Source of the DNA: Aptenodytes patagonicus | Lineage: Eukaryota > Chordata > Aves > Sphenisciformes > Spheniscidae | DNA length: 64,000 bases | Assembly (NCBI RefSeq): GCF_965638725.1 | Contig: NC_134950.1 | Location: 80,216,657 to 80,280,656, forward strand | Direction of reading: 5' to 3' | Shown: piece by piece, positions 1-13,119 of the stretch | How positions within the stretch are numbered: the first letter of the stretch is position 1 | Layout: every line of letters begins with the position of its first letter | The notes under the pieces: model-generated | What the model was told of the DNA's origin: nothing | Databases searched by the model: none | Seen by the model: the letters and a program-made list of their open reading frames with translations, nothing else | Program-made: the position numbers and the translations under genes

Positions 1-3000
1 GTGCTATTCACCCTTCTGCTTTTACCTGTAAATGTAAGGGCATGTTTTGCTTCTGCAGATGCTTTTTATACACTTCCTAGTTATGCATTTTTCTAGTATT
101 CACATAAGCATTTAGGTTCTTAACCCTCTAAGCTCTTGTCCTTAATGTTGTTGAATAGCAATGATGTATACCTTTATATATCTCTTATGTAAATTTTTTT
201 CCTTATTCTATTTTTAAATGTTCTATTTATCTTCTGGTTCCTGTATTATGAGGTGGTAAAATGAATCCATCTTCTACCATCTCTGCTTCATGTTATTCAG
301 TAATATCATATGCCCGCAGCACTGCATAGTTGGTCTCCTTTTCCAGTGAGGGTTCAGTTGCAGCTCCTAACAGACCTGTGTTCTTATGACTTGAAGTTAT
401 ATTCTCAAATGAACCTTTACATGGCGTTAGTTTCCATGTACTATCTCAGATATGGCACTGTCCCAGTATCACCTCTGTGCCTAGGTTTTGTCTGTTTCAC
501 AAACTTTACAACCAGTATCTCATCAGTAGTGTAATTCTGGCACGTTTTACATTCTCAGGATGCAAAATCAGCAGGATTCAATAAAGCAAATAAACCAGCT
601 GCTATCTAATGTTTATCTGGTAAATTAAAACAACTTTTTTGTTACTAATTAACAGAATCCCTAGGACAAGAGAGTTGTGTATTAATATAAATTTTAACTG
701 TACTATTATTTTGGCTGGATTTAACTTACCGGATTTTTCAAGCTGGTAGGAATATGAACAAAATTTTTCTTAAAAAAAAATATATTTGATCACAGATGTA
801 TACAACTTGTTTATTTTGTCAGGTCAAGTTTCAAAAGTATGTGTAATAATCCATGTTTTGAGTATTAATGATCTACATTCTGCTATAAATACTCTTGTAT
901 CTTCCTCCAGTCTTTTATATAACACTGTGAATTTCCCCTTCTGTATTACCAAGGCCCTATATTTTTGATGCAGTCCTCTTTTAATAACCAGCACCATCTG
1001 TGTGGCCTGAATTCCTTCACCCAAAATTGAAATCAAGTTACAGGGAAGGTGACTTGAGGAAATAGAAGGAAAACTGAGTTAACCACAGAATGTAATGTCT
1101 GTACCTATTCTGCTAACTTGCCTATGAAAAGCACTCAGCACATCAGTTCTTAACTTTTTAGTATATTTATATGCAAATGTTTCTGTAGCTTCAGTGTAGA
1201 CATGCCTGAGGTAAATTTGAAGTAGGTAGATGTGAAGCAAAATGCAGACTGCAAAAGCTAAACATCCGAGGAGTGAGCCTATTAATCTTTTTCTACTGCT
1301 CCACTTAAGTAATTTCAAGCTAATTTGAGTATATCTGCACCCAGTCTAGGTGCATGCATACTCAAGGCAGCCGCCAGTGTATGTCACTGCAGTACTACAG
1401 AGCGGACCTGGTTTTAAGTGTGAGAGACTGGAGCAAAGAGGTCATTTGGGGCCTGTTTCTGAATTTCTTAGAGTCAGAGTCATCCTGTATAGTTTCAGGC
1501 ACTCCTCTTGAGTCCCTACACTAGGAAAAATTACCTCTTTAGCCTTTTTCCATAACCGACTGAGAGAGGGAAACACTGAGGTGATTGTGCCCATCTGGCA
1601 TTAAAATGACCTTCCAGATAGGCACGTCTGCTGTACTGACAATATAGGACACACAGGATGACTGTGCTCTCAGATACTTCAGTCAGGTGCTTAACTTGCC
1701 TAAATTCAGTTGATGTCATCCAGCCGGAGGGGTTCCCTCTCCCCACTGTTTGGTTACTTTATTATATGGATTAAATTTATTAACCAGGTGTTTATGGAGA
1801 TGGATAAAATAGATGGCAGAAGAATATTATCACAATATTGGTTCTTCATGAAAAACTCTCTTGGCAAGAGGATAGTGGAGATCCAGAACTCCTTTGAAGT
1901 TTAGTAGCGATCTGACAGTGAACTCATTGCTTGGATGTTTTGTTTAGTTGCTTTTCATTTGCACAATCAGGTCACTTTAAAGTGATACTGATTTTGTATC
2001 TATGGCTGTAAGCCGGATGTCAGGTACAGATGGGTGATTTCAACCGGCTCAGCTTTATGAATATAAATAATAATGCTGAATTGCAACGATTTGTTCCATC
2101 CCCACTGCACAGAGGCGTGGTGGAGCTTCAGTGATGCTCTGGTTATGGAATCCTTAGAAAATAAAGGGGCAGAAAAATCTAGTAATAAATTATCTACCTC
2201 CTCCAGCTGCCCGTGTTCCTCCCTGTCCGCCATTATTTTCATGTTTGCCCAGAAACTTCCCTCAGACTTGTTCTGGGACGAGGCGGTCAACAGTTTTCCC
2301 GTAGTTCTGCTATTTTTCAGTTATACATCACCAATAGAGATTCGCTATGTCTGTACACATCTGTGTAGAGACACGCCACATTCTTTCAAAAAGAAACGTA
2401 CTGCCAGTGAAATTGCAAAAAAAAAAGCTTCGATAAGTAAAAAGGGAATAATATCTGCTCCTTCTTGAAATCACAGAACAAATCCTATTCACCTTATTCA
2501 CATGAGTATTGAAACCCTTGTTTTACTCAAACAATAACTTGAACAGAATTTCACTTTATAGTAGCTTACAGCATCTTTTATTGCTGTGGTTACCTTTGTG
2601 TATAGATTTTTTTTTTTAAAGCATTAGTTTAATAAATATTCTTTCCTTCCTTTTTTTCAGGATGTGAATTTATCCTAAAAGAAGACATATTCTAATGTTT
2701 AAGGGCAGTGGAGAGGAAACTGAAGGGTGGGGGGGTGGTCATTTTTAGCACCAGAAACTTCCTGTGGAGCAGAGGTGCTCTCATTTCAGTGGTCACAGAA
2801 GGCAGTGAAGAATCTGACATAAATAAATTTTAGTTCAGGTGACTTTTTTCCCTTTGCCTCAGCTCCTTGTTATGGAAAAGAAATGATAATTATTTTGTCC
2901 TATTAGGCATCTTGTCATTTTAGGTTAGGAACTATCAGGATTGTGTTGCATTATGCATTTGTAGTGCATTGGGTTTGTGATTTTGGTTCAGTTTTCTAGT

Positions 3001-3421
3001 TATTACAAGAATACAAACAGCTAGTAATAAATTAGAGATTATTTTGCAAAATACAGTTTCAGCCGTGCAAGCCAGACCAAATTCTCTACGTGAGAAGCCT
3101 CAGAAATGGGCCCTATCTAATAATTCCATGAACATAAAATGTTCACTAATTTAATGTTCAGGAGGAAAAAAAGGTAACTTTAAATCACTAAAATATTTTC
3201 AGCTGTATATGTTGAGTCCCTTTAACAAACAGGTTTATACACCGTTTAAAGTTAATAAATGCAACTAAATGCAAAAAATACCCAACCACCATCTTAAGGC
3301 ATTTCAACCACTGCAACGCCTCCCTTTTCAGAACCAGGACACTGCATATTAATAAGGAAACTATTATTTAGAGCTGGTTATGACAGATTCTTTTTTCTCT
3401 ATTCTGTTTTCTTTTGGACAG
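1..3421 (+). other. ADCY2: ADCY2 intron (3' part)
   Basis: AT-rich intronic sequence ending in the acceptor at 3421. I see no further ADCY2 exon. Short open frames here, including overlapping ones on both strands at 2000-2468, match no family I recognise. Confidence 0.75.
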
Positions 3422-3568
3422 GATCTATATCATCAGTCATATGACTGTGTCTGTGTCATGTTTGCCTCTGTTCCGGATTTCAAGGAATTTTACACAGAAT
3501 CTGATGTTAATAAGGAAGGCTTGGAATGTCTCAGGCTGCTAAATGAGATCATTGCTGACTTCGATGAT
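3422..3568 (+). CDS. ADCY2: ADCY2 coding exon: start of C2 domain
   Basis: 49 codons ([16 protein letters not shown]...), phase 0 to 0, acceptor ttggacag and donor gtatgt. It carries the first beta-alpha segment of the C2 cyclase domain ([14 protein letters not shown]). A solo LTR begins only 34 bp after the donor. Confidence 0.96.
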
Positions 3569-6500
3569 GTATGTACTTCTAACAACAATCAACATATGGT
3601 TTTGTCGTGGTTTAAGCCCAGCTGGCAACTAAGCACCACCCAGCCACTCGCTCACTGCCCCCCAGTGGGATGGGGGAGGGAATTGGAAGGGTAAAAGTGA
3701 GGAAACTCGTGGGTTGAGATAAAGACAGTTTAACAGGCGAAGCAAAAGCCGCGCACGCAAGCAAAGCAAAACAAGGAATTCATTCACTGCTTCCCATGGG
3801 CAGGCAGGTGTTCAGCCATCCCCAGGAAAGCAGGGCTCCATCACGCGTAACGGTGACTTGGGAAGACAAACGCCATCACTCCGAACGTCCCCCCCTTCCT
3901 TCTTCTTCCCCCAGCTTTATATCCTGAGCATGACGTCACATGGTATGGAATATCCCTTTGGTCAGTTGGGGTCAGCTGTCCCGGCTGTGTCCCCTCCCAA
4001 CTTCTTGTGCACCCCCAGCCTCCTCACTGGTGGGGTGGGGTGGGAAGCAGAAGAGGCCTTGACGCTGTGTGAGCACTGCTCAGCAGTAACGAAAACATCC
4101 CTGTGTTATCAACACTGTTTCCAGCACAAATCCAAAACAGAGCCCCATACTAGCTGCTGTGAAGAAAATTACCTCTATCCCAGCCAAAACCAGCACAGCT
4201 TTCAATCTTGGTAACTCAGGGTATGCAACAGTAAGCAAACATACTTGAAAGGGAGAGTGGAAGAGCTGTCAGAAAATAACTTTTGTGTGCCTAGTCACAT
4301 GGAAATTACTTACAGGGAGTATTAAAGGAAAAAGATTTATGTGGGATAAATTAGATATTGATCTGACATCGTGCTCAATTGCTTTTGATTCACTGTAATG
4401 AGAATCCTATGTGTATATCTGATGGAGAAATTTTTGCCCTTTAGCTGCAGTTCATGAGGCAGTCATATTACATGCTGTATATTAGCTATAGTTTCTAAAT
4501 ACTAGTGCCTAAAGTCAGGTACGTAAATCTATGTCCCCTAAAATGGTACAGCTTTGTGTTGTACCTGATCTGTGTTGCTCTCATTATACAGAGCATTGAT
4601 CAGTTGATACATGGGCGACTCAAAGGATTGTATAAGTTTTAATATTCCATTCTCTGAAGTTACAAGCAAGTACAGAGTATGACTGCAGATGGATTGTGAA
4701 AAGGCAGCTGTAAAGGTCTCACTGATAACAGTATTTGTCTTAAAGAAGGTCATTAGTGATGAAGATACCAGAAAAAGGCATTAAGATCATGTCATGACTC
4801 AGAGAGCACAGTCTGAATTTGCGGATCTGCAGCTATAGAGGGTATTTTAGCAGCAAATCCATTTGGAGAACATTGGAATATTCAAAACAACCTGGGATAT
4901 GAACTAAAATCCTTGGATTTTAGTCCCATTGGCGTGGACCACCCATGGGCATGGAAGAGATGCTTACTTTCAGAAAGCTGCTTAAAACTTAACTGTTGGC
5001 TTGCATGGTGACTCAGTTCCAATATCAAATGAGTGAAAAGTCTACTGACTTTTAAGAGCTATATATACAATAAGGTGGAATTTATCCTCATTACTATAAA
5101 TTTAGTCCCTTTATAATAAAAAGGGGTTTTAGCAGACAGAAATTCCCTTTCCTTGGAGGCTGTAACCATTGTTTTATCCATCCGTAAGTCCTTCATCCTG
5201 CATATATTTGTGAAGCCATTTGGGGTCTATTAAGAGACTGTTGTAAGAATTGATGCTCTGAATGCTGTTAGAGTAAAAATGCTGTTAGAGAAACAAGGTT
5301 GCTGATCTGAATAATGAATAACCATCCTTGTTCTACAGTTATTGTCAAAGCCAAAGTTCAGTGGAGTTGAAAAGATAAAGACCATTGGAAGCACTTACAT
5401 GGCAGCAACAGGATTGAGTGCTACACCCAACCAAGAACAGTGTCAGGTACAGGAAAAGGTTCCTGCTTAATAAAAAAACATGTTCAAATGAAGGCTAAAA
5501 TTCTGTTCATTAAACTGCAGGTTATGTATAATGTTGTGGCCTAGTTTTTTTCTTATTAATGTAGATTGTCTTGCACTAGACAATTGTATACTTTTGTTTA
5601 GTATATTATTGTGAATTACTGTTCTTCACATTGCAGTTTGAAAATGCCACCTCTGTATTTGCTAAGTCTAAAACAGGCCTTCCACTCTAAATACAATACA
5701 GCATTTTATTCCTACATGTTACAGCAGAACTGAATTTATAGAGTACAAAAGACTGCAAGAATGAGTATTTTCCACTGTAAGCTGGGAGGGCTGAGTAGAT
5801 GTATTAACCATACACTTACAGAACCCTCAGGCTCAGCACTGAGAACGTGTTCCTTTGTTTCTGGTTTACTTAATAGGGTAGGATTGGGAACTGCAGTCAG
5901 TAGAAATGAAGTTCGGAGGAGCAATTCATAACTTCTAAGCAAAAACCTTGCTTTTGCCATGATCTTTAGAGTACTGCAGGTTAGCAACAGAGAGACAGCA
6001 ATTATGAATCAACACATTCTCTGCTAAGGATTAATGTGCTCTTGCCAAAATCATGTTCCTTCTAGACAGAAGCAATTAATGCCTGAACTATAGATCCTAA
6101 GGACCCTGAGGGCAAAAAAAGAATTATTTTAAATTAGCTCTGACATTTAATACAGGGAGGTGAAGGGGATGAAGGAAATGCAGAACTGTAGACTGGAGAT
6201 GAGAAGACATAGAGGAGCTCTCAATCACAACTAAAAGTTGTGTGTGCACAGGAAGAAATTTATCGTTTGTTATTTCCACAAACTGTGACTCGAGATCCAA
6301 GTTGTAGTGTTCCTTTGGTGATTTAGTACACATTTTCAAAAGAAATCCACCAAAACTCAGCAGTCTTCAGTCCAGATGCCCAAAGATCCACGGATAATGC
6401 AGTACGTCGGGTGGCAGTGACTGCTAGGCAGACTGCTGGGAACAGCCCCCAGCTTAATACAAGCACCCAAGGAAGACTAAGTGCCTAAGGAGGGGGTCTG

Positions 6501-9500
6501 AATACATCAACTGAACAGGAAACCATCTGTCTTAGCTAGAGTGAACTCCAAAGGAAACAGGCTTCATTCATCTAAACAGCTGCTCTGGCAAGCACCACTA
6601 CTGTCCCACCTAGGCTGATGCATCTACTCTATGAATCATCTCCCGAAACTGTCATCTGTCCATCTGTTCTGTCACTTTATCTCAAGGAATTAGGAAGATT
6701 CAGTCATTTCTCATAGAGATCAGTGAGTCCATCTCTTATGAAATCATTCTCTTCTGAGGGTCCTACCCTGGGCTGTAGGAGCCCAAAAATCACTTTTCTC
6801 CTCAGCCTGAGAGGACTCAAACAGTACTTAGAAATCAGGCTACACTGTTGATGTATGAGGAGACATTAAGCCTATAGCCTTTTTAAGTGGTATAAGCTCT
6901 GAGCTAGTAAATTAGGGGGCAGAGGATGGGTTGCCTCCTCCCTCTCTTCCTCTTGTATTTTATTCATTTTCAGGTCTATTAGATGTTCTCAGAGGTGCTT
7001 GCTTATCTACCAGATGAGATCAGCGGAGGAACTCTTAAAATTGTAAATTTCACTGGAGCTTAAGCATTAACTGGGGTGCTGAGCTGTGCAACAGTGAGAG
7101 GGAGGAGTCTCTGTGGGGCTGTCCACAAGCATTATTTATTACTAAAGGACATAAAATAGAAGCAGACACTTAGAGAAAATTAATGAGCAAATCCTAGGCA
7201 CACATAGACATTGAGTGTCTGTGGGATTAGATAGCAGCTCGAAACGTTAGATTAGACATGTTTTGGACCTATCATCTCTAGACTGCCTGACTGTGTAAGT
7301 AAAATGCATCCTGGTCTATTGGCCATTGTTTGATCTAACTGATGCTGCACAGGGCACCATCTTCTACATTACTTTGCTGCTGCTGCCTGCTGGCATTAGG
7401 ACATCCCTAAGGGTTTAAGTGCTTTCAAGTGTTCAGTGTATTTTGGTTGTATTCTCACAGCAACTAAGGCTAAAGAAAATGATTTTATTCTGTTTGTTTG
7501 GCTGTGTAAATTCAGGAACCTGAACGACAGTATATGCACATAGGAACCATGGTGGAGTTCGCATTTGCCTTGGTGGCGAAACTGGATGTCATAAACAAGC
7601 ATTCATTCAATGACTTCAAGTTACGAGTAGGTATGTATCACAGGATTTTTATGAGTATATCATGGAGGAGGGGGAGAATTCAGTGTGAAGTACCAGCTGA
7701 TTAAAGTGTTAGTAGAACTGACCAAAAGGGCCATGAAAGTAAATAGCGCCATCTTTACCCTGTTTAAAGGCAGCCTACGTGGTATTGCCCATTAACCATA
7801 GCTGCTGTTGTGGCAAGGAGTGTTTCAAAGCAGGACTCGGAAAAGGGCAGTATTCCGAAGTGAAGAATGGTTGAAAAATACGTTCCCATGGCTCTGAATT
7901 GTTTTATGGTAACTCTATAATAATTATTCTAGAGGTTGTTAACCACATAAATTTTTTAAGCTTATCAATACCAAAGGACAGAAGAAGACTCTAGACAGGG
8001 CTTTACAAAACCATATACGTGGTTTTGGAGGACAAGAGCTGTAAGGGGCCAGTGAGGCTGGAGTTTGAAATATTTTAGAGGTACTAAACTCAAGCAAGCG
8101 TACAAAAATGCACCCTTTCATTCCCAGTGTTAGACAAAGGAGGGTATTTCTCTTTGTTATTCTGTGGTTATTGACAAATAAGAGCAAAGATGACTGGTGG
8201 TTTATATTTGAAAGGGGTATCCCTTATATTTCAGCCTCTAATTGCTTCTATTTGTGCAACACGGTATTTTAAAAAAGAAATAGGCAGCTGCAGTAAGCCA
8301 TGGAAAGCATGATGAAATAAATTAATTCAGAGCTGGTCAAGAACCATATGTTCCAAAATGTTTATTTCCTGATAGCAGTACACAGCAGTTTTACAATGCA
8401 ATGTGTAACTTGGAAAGTGTGAAATGAAAGCAGTAAATAAATACTGGAAACCCATAAATCCCGTAAACATGTCAGAAGTATTTGATTTCCAACAGTTATT
8501 CTGCTGTCTTGTCTTTTTCTTGCTGTGCCGCTTGCTTTTCCTTTTGGCTGCTCCTCTCATGTTTGTTTCACAGTGCCACCCACTGGCAAAACTTGCTATC
8601 TTCTGACTTGAAATATGCATGTGTTCCTGAGAGTGCTCCTTTGCCAGTATGTTTTGTATTCCCTGCTAGAGTTAAAAAATGACAAAGCAAATCTGAAGTA
8701 TGCTTCCTTCTCAAAGTGTTACAGAACTTGATGGGTTTTAAAAAAAAGTGTAGATATATCATATTTCTGTACAGAATAAAAGTTCTCTTCTTGCCATAGA
8801 TGACACATGCCACGTACTTGCAAACATACTTATATCAGCAGTGTCAGTGCAGATAAAGAGCTGCTGAGTGTCAGGGCTAAATCTGCAAACTGATTAAAGC
8901 AATACTGACTCCTTTAAAGTCGGGATCATAAAGCAATCTTTCTAGGGGAAAAAAAGATACCTACTTGTGATTTTTAAAGTGTTTGCTATAGGTTCCAGAG
9001 AAGTCAGAGTCCTTTGCTTCATGAAATGAGGAATGATTAAATCTACAAAGGGACACAGGCCCCAAACTGGCACTTTTGCCACCTTAATCCAATATAGGCA
9101 CCACTGAGATCTTCACTTCCCATCTTAACTTCACTTCTTCTCCACTTCCCGCCACCACCTGACCATGAAAGCGTCTGATATCCATAGCAATTAGAGCCAC
9201 AGAAACATTTGAGCATCTGCCCCGACATAATCCCCGCTTTAAACCCAAACTGCCATTTGTAAAAACCTTCCTCGGCCAGCATCTAACCCCAGAATTGTTA
9301 CAACTCACTAGAGGTCTCAGCTTTCAACCTTCATTTTCTGTGAGTGCCTGAAATGCTAGTTGTGCCTTAGGAGGTACACAGCCTACCCTGACGTTGTCAG
9401 GCAAGGGAGCGGAGCACCTAGATCATATTTCAGGCATTCCTCCCCTTTTAGCTAAGGTGCTTAATTTGTTAGACAAGCTCAGAAATGCTTTGCCGTAAGT

Positions 9501-12500
9501 TTTGCACAGGTACTGCTTTTTTTCAGAACAGAACAGAGGCTGATATGTTGTTTTCCATATAGCTTCATGGTTAGAACATTTGTCTGTGTTGTAGGTGAAC
9601 TTAATTTGGTTCCTGCTTTTGGCTGAGGCTGCTCAAGCATGTGGATTCCTGTTCCCTAGAGAATGCTATGAGGCCAGGCTGTAGGATACTTTGGAATGAG
9701 ATTTTTCTCTGTCCTGCTGAACAGTATTTGCCTTTTCGTGGAATAATTAAATGTCGCTTTGGATACGAGAGAGAGAGACAGATGGTATCACCCTCTGTTA
9801 GAGCATTCACCTGGACTGAGAGCACTACTTTTCCAGCCTTGCCCCAACAAACATTCACGTGTGTCATGCGAAGGAGGCCCGCACTAGCAGGGATGACATA
9901 GAGCAGCACATCCCAGAATGCCTGCGTGGCCAAAACACATTCCTAAGAGATATGGGTAGAAGTCTCCTTGAAGGAGGAGGGTTCTGAAGCTGGCTCTCCA
10001 GCCCCTGAGGTATTACTCAAACCATCAGCAGTGGTGGTTCAGGAAGGAGGTAAAAAAAAAAAAAAAGACACCTCCTGCCCATTGTATTTTTAGGAAAGTC
10101 CCACTGCACTGCCCTAATTTCTGGACCATGGCAGAGCGTATGCCACACACATCTCTTCAGTATTGCCTACTAGCCAGCTTGGGCTACTCAGCAGATGGCT
10201 GTTGTGGATTCCACTCTTAGGTCCCTAGTGCTTTCTACACGTTGGATGTCATGAAGCAGAAAAACACACCCATGACCTGGGTGTTAATGCAGAGTGTTGC
10301 AAGGCCTGAGTCCCTTTGTGCATTTAATCCCAAGTGCTTAGACAAATATTTATCAGCTATCTGGTGTCCTTTAGGGTTTGCATATTTCCCCAATTTTCTA
10401 AATTTAACTGCCACAGTCACTTTTTCCAGGGTTCCCAAGTGGTCTTACAGTGTGGTTGCTAGCCCATGCTGCCATCTTACATATGATCCCTACTAGATGA
10501 GCCAGCTCTGAGATGCCTCCCCGGGCTACGATCACACTTTTCATTTTGCTGCGTAGAGATATCCCTAGTGATGGTTTCTGTCAAGGAATTAATACAAGTC
10601 AGTTACGATCCAGTGATGTGGAGATAATTTTAGAAATCCAAACAACTCACTTGTCCAGGGTTTATTTCTCACTAGGTCTAACTTGGCTTCCCTGCTCATC
10701 AGTATGTATAGTTATAATTATAGTATATTTGATGCTGGTTAACGATAGTGCTTTTGATTTTGCCTCCTGGGTTCCTTCCCTACTAGCAGAGTACAATTCA
10801 TTCCCTTTACCGTCGTAACATAGGATACAAACTGACTGCAAGATAAAAAATGCCCAGAGTCTAATGAGGGACTACACTATGTTGTTCTTCACTCTTACAG
10901 TGTGCATTTCAGAGCTAGCAATTTGTTACTCTTACTCCATGCTTAATCAAATTATTTGAATACATATATTTATATTGCAGTTATTTAGGACCATTCTATG
11001 GGTAATCCAGCCTTCAGAACAAGGCTTCAAATCCTTCCAGCTCATTCACATTAGTTTATTCTGCATTTAAGAAGCAAAGAATACTGTAAAAGTAATTTGA
11101 TTTGGCCGTCAACTATTGCAGAGAGAAGTTCTTTTCACTACAAGTAGAAATGAAAAGAAATTCTTGTATATCTGTTCTCCCAGAAGCTGCTGCTCTCGCA
11201 CAGTGTGTTCCTCGTGCTATCTAATACAGGCAGTAGCAGGTTATTAGGATACTAATGGTTGAAAATATCAAATTTACTCAGGATGGCAGCTGTAAAACTA
11301 AAATTAGATGAACTAACTTTTGCCATTTTTATAACTAAAATCCTCCTGCTGTAAATGGTTGATAAAACAGTTGTGAACAGGCCATTGGTTGCTGTACTCA
11401 CTATTCAGCATGGGCCAAATACCATGTTCATTGACTTGATATGTTACCAGATGCACTGTGTATCCTTGTTTGGTGGATCTTCTTCTTTAATGTTAAGTTC
11501 TGATGTTTTCCAGGTATCAACCATGGACCTGTAATAGCTGGAGTAATTGGAGCTCAAAAACCACAATACGATATCTGGGGCAATACAGTAAATGTGGCCA
11601 GCAGGATGGACAGCACTGGTGTCTTAGACAAAATACAGGTAAGCCTTGGTTTTGAGCCAGTATTTTTCTTAATCCTTTGAGTTTGGTGCTTAAAAAACAT
11701 CATGTATTTGTACACTAAACGGGTCTGTGTTTTGGAGCTAAGGATGCCTACAGAAGAAAATTACCTACCAGCTGTATCTGTACATTTCAAAAGAATTAGA
11801 CCTTGGGCAGGAAAGTAAAGAATTAAAATAAAATTCTAGGGAAAATGGGAGGAGAATCAAAACTTTGTCTTGACCCTACAGAGGAATACAGTGGAGGAAG
11901 TAACGGGTTGCCTGGAAATGCATCCCTAGATTACGAGAAGATTTGAGGGGAGTCACATTTCTATTCTGTGAATTTCTAAACTCGTAAAATACTAGCTACC
12001 CTATCTCTGAAGGGCATTCCTGATGTTAATTATTTTTAAATAAAGGAAATGACCATAACTGCTGTACATCAAGTTAAATCCATAAAGCAATCACAAAACT
12101 TCCCTTTTAAGGAACCATGCTGATTAATAATCTTTATAGATTATTATCTGTATAGATTATAGATAGACCTGTATGGAAAAGACCTTCAATTTAGTAACTT
12201 TCCAGTGATTCCATATTCAGGGATCACATTTTAAGTTTCTGGCTAGCATGCTGCCTAGCACTTTGGGATCCCAGCATGTGATTGAGAGCACTCCAAATCT
12301 ATGACTGAGACTATTCCGAACTAAATAATGGAAAAGTAGTTACCAACTGTTGGTCAAAACTGAAAACAGAAGGGATGTCAAAGCAATGACATCTACAAAC
12401 AGTTGCTTGCTTCACAAAGAAACACAGTCTGAGACAACTGATGCTGTTGAACAACCTCTGTCCTAGCGGGCTTTCGCCTAAAATGGCAGAACTGCCTAAA

Positions 12501-13119
12501 ATTTGGTTCACTGCCAGTTATGTGAGAAACTGGCAACAGCAGCTCTGACAGATGATGCTAGTGTCTTACTACCACTTCATTCACACAGCCTTAGCATTTG
12601 CAAAAAGATGGGGAAGCTTGGGTCTACTGAAATGGAAGACAGCTCCTGAAGTTGAGAAAAATGCTATATGAGGAAGAGTGTTGTCCCTAGTGCCACTTGT
12701 GTATCTACGAGCGCTCTGTTTGCAATCCTAAGTATGGAAATGGTTATACCCAATTTGATACTTGATGTAAGCGATTAGAATGGGCATCCAGCAACAGACT
12801 ATTTGAAAGCTCAGGTGCTCAAACCTCACTTGAGACCCTTAAAGGCCTTATAAGCATTATAGCAAAACCTTTATCATTGCTCAGAACATACGTTCTCTTC
12901 ACACTCTGGAAGAAGATTCTGCTTTGCTCTGTTATCAACGCTGGTTGTATTACTGTATTGTTGCAGGTTACAGAGGAGACGAACAACGTCCTGCAAACAC
13001 TGGGGTACATGAGCACTTGCAGAGGAATAATAAATGTAAAAGGAAAAGGAGAACTGAAGACATACTTTGTACATACTGAAATGACAAGATCCCTTTCACA
13101 AGGGAACGTGGCATCTTGA
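3422..13119 (+). CDS. ADCY2: Adenylate cyclase type 2, C-terminal part (5 coding exons)
   Basis: ADCY2 converts ATP to cAMP at the plasma membrane; type II cyclases are stimulated by Gs-alpha and G-beta-gamma. The window holds the last five coding exons (3422-3568, 5339-5446, 7516-7630, 11514-11638, 12967-13119), encoding 215 residues, which corresponds to about residue 877 to the end of the roughly 1091-residue vertebrate protein. All junctions are GT-AG and phases agree. The sequence covers most of the C2 cytosolic catalytic domain: the EKIKTIG stretch with the adenine-contacting Lys, [15 protein letters not shown] with the adenine-selecting Asp and the transition-state Asn and Arg, and the C-terminal [10 protein letters not shown] with the phosphate-binding Lys. 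All are intact. The 5' exons (both membrane modules and C1) lie upstream of the window. Identification rests on near-identity to mammalian ADCY2 as I know it; ADCY4 and ADCY7 are the nearest alternatives but fit less well. Confidence 0.97.
3603..4197 (-). repeat. Solo LTR of an avian endogenous retrovirus, antisense to ADCY2
   Basis: A 595-bp element with TG...CA ends: TGTCGTGG at the plus-strand left end and TGTGCTGG when read from the right on the minus strand. The minus strand carries TATAAA (plus 3916-3921), so U3 lies on the right and transcription would run leftwards, opposite to ADCY2. The consensus ATTAAA near 3730 appears changed to GTTAAA, so the LTR poly(A) signal looks weakened. 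Flanking pentamers GGTTT and GCTTT differ by one base, compatible with an aged target-site duplication. No internal retroviral genes are present. The family resembles an LTR abundant in neoavian genomes; this is from memory, not a database match. Confidence 0.85.
4198..5338 (+). other. ADCY2: Remainder of the LTR-bearing ADCY2 intron
   Basis: AT-rich intron, no coding exon or recognised repeat. Confidence 0.7.
5339..5446 (+). CDS. ADCY2: ADCY2 coding exon with adenine-contacting Lys
   Basis: 36 codons ([17 protein letters not shown]...), phase 0 to 0, acceptor tctacag, donor gtacag. It includes the [16 protein letters not shown] block conserved in class III cyclases. The tail ATPNQEQCQ is the variable surface loop. 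Confidence 0.96.
5447..7515 (+). other. ADCY2: ADCY2 intron
   Basis: No exon or clear mobile element recognised. Confidence 0.7.
7516..7630 (+). CDS. ADCY2: ADCY2 coding exon, middle of C2
   Basis: [20 protein letters not shown]... to FKLRV, 38 codons plus one base (phase 0 to 1). Acceptor aattcag, donor gtatgt. The split Gly codon is completed by the exon at 11514. Confidence 0.96.
7631..11513 (+). other. ADCY2: ADCY2 intron
   Basis: Largest intron in this part of the gene. It contains a possible tRNA-derived repeat remnant (9560-9616) and a short poly(A) run near 10050; otherwise nothing recognised. Confidence 0.7.
9560..9616 (+). repeat. Possible tRNA-derived SINE remnant
   Basis: TAGCTTCATGG (9560-9570) matches the Pol III A-box consensus at 10 of 11 positions and is followed by TTAGAACA; GGTTCCTGC (9608-9616) is a weak B box at tRNA-like spacing. 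Surrounding sequence looks like degraded old repeat. Family unknown. Confidence 0.25.
11514..11638 (+). CDS. ADCY2: ADCY2 coding exon with catalytic Asp/Asn/Arg
   Basis: Completes Gly and reads [19 protein letters not shown] then [16 protein letters not shown]. The Asp after QY selects adenine; the Asn of TVNVA and the Arg of ASRM stabilise the transition state. Phase 1 to 0; acceptor ttccag, donor gtaagc. Confidence 0.97.
11639..12966 (+). other. ADCY2: ADCY2 last intron
   Basis: AT-rich, with a local cluster of related TAGATTATAGA-type motifs near 12130-12170. No exon recognised. Confidence 0.7.
12967..13119 (+). CDS. ADCY2: ADCY2 terminal coding exon
   Basis: 50 codons plus TGA (13117-13119), starting [14 protein letters not shown] and ending LSQGNVAS. 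It contains the Lys of the ELKTYF strand that binds substrate phosphate. Acceptor tgttgcag. Confidence 0.97.
   Translation, partial: VTEETNNVLQTLGYMSTCRGIINVKGKGELKTYFVHTEMTRSLSQGNVAS

Noticed and set aside
2000-2468. Overlapping 131- and 96-codon frames on opposite strands
   Set aside because: No recognised family, no splice context, inside an ADCY2 intron.
3858-4214. 118-codon frame in the LTR
   Set aside because: Lies on the antisense strand of a solo LTR; not a gene.
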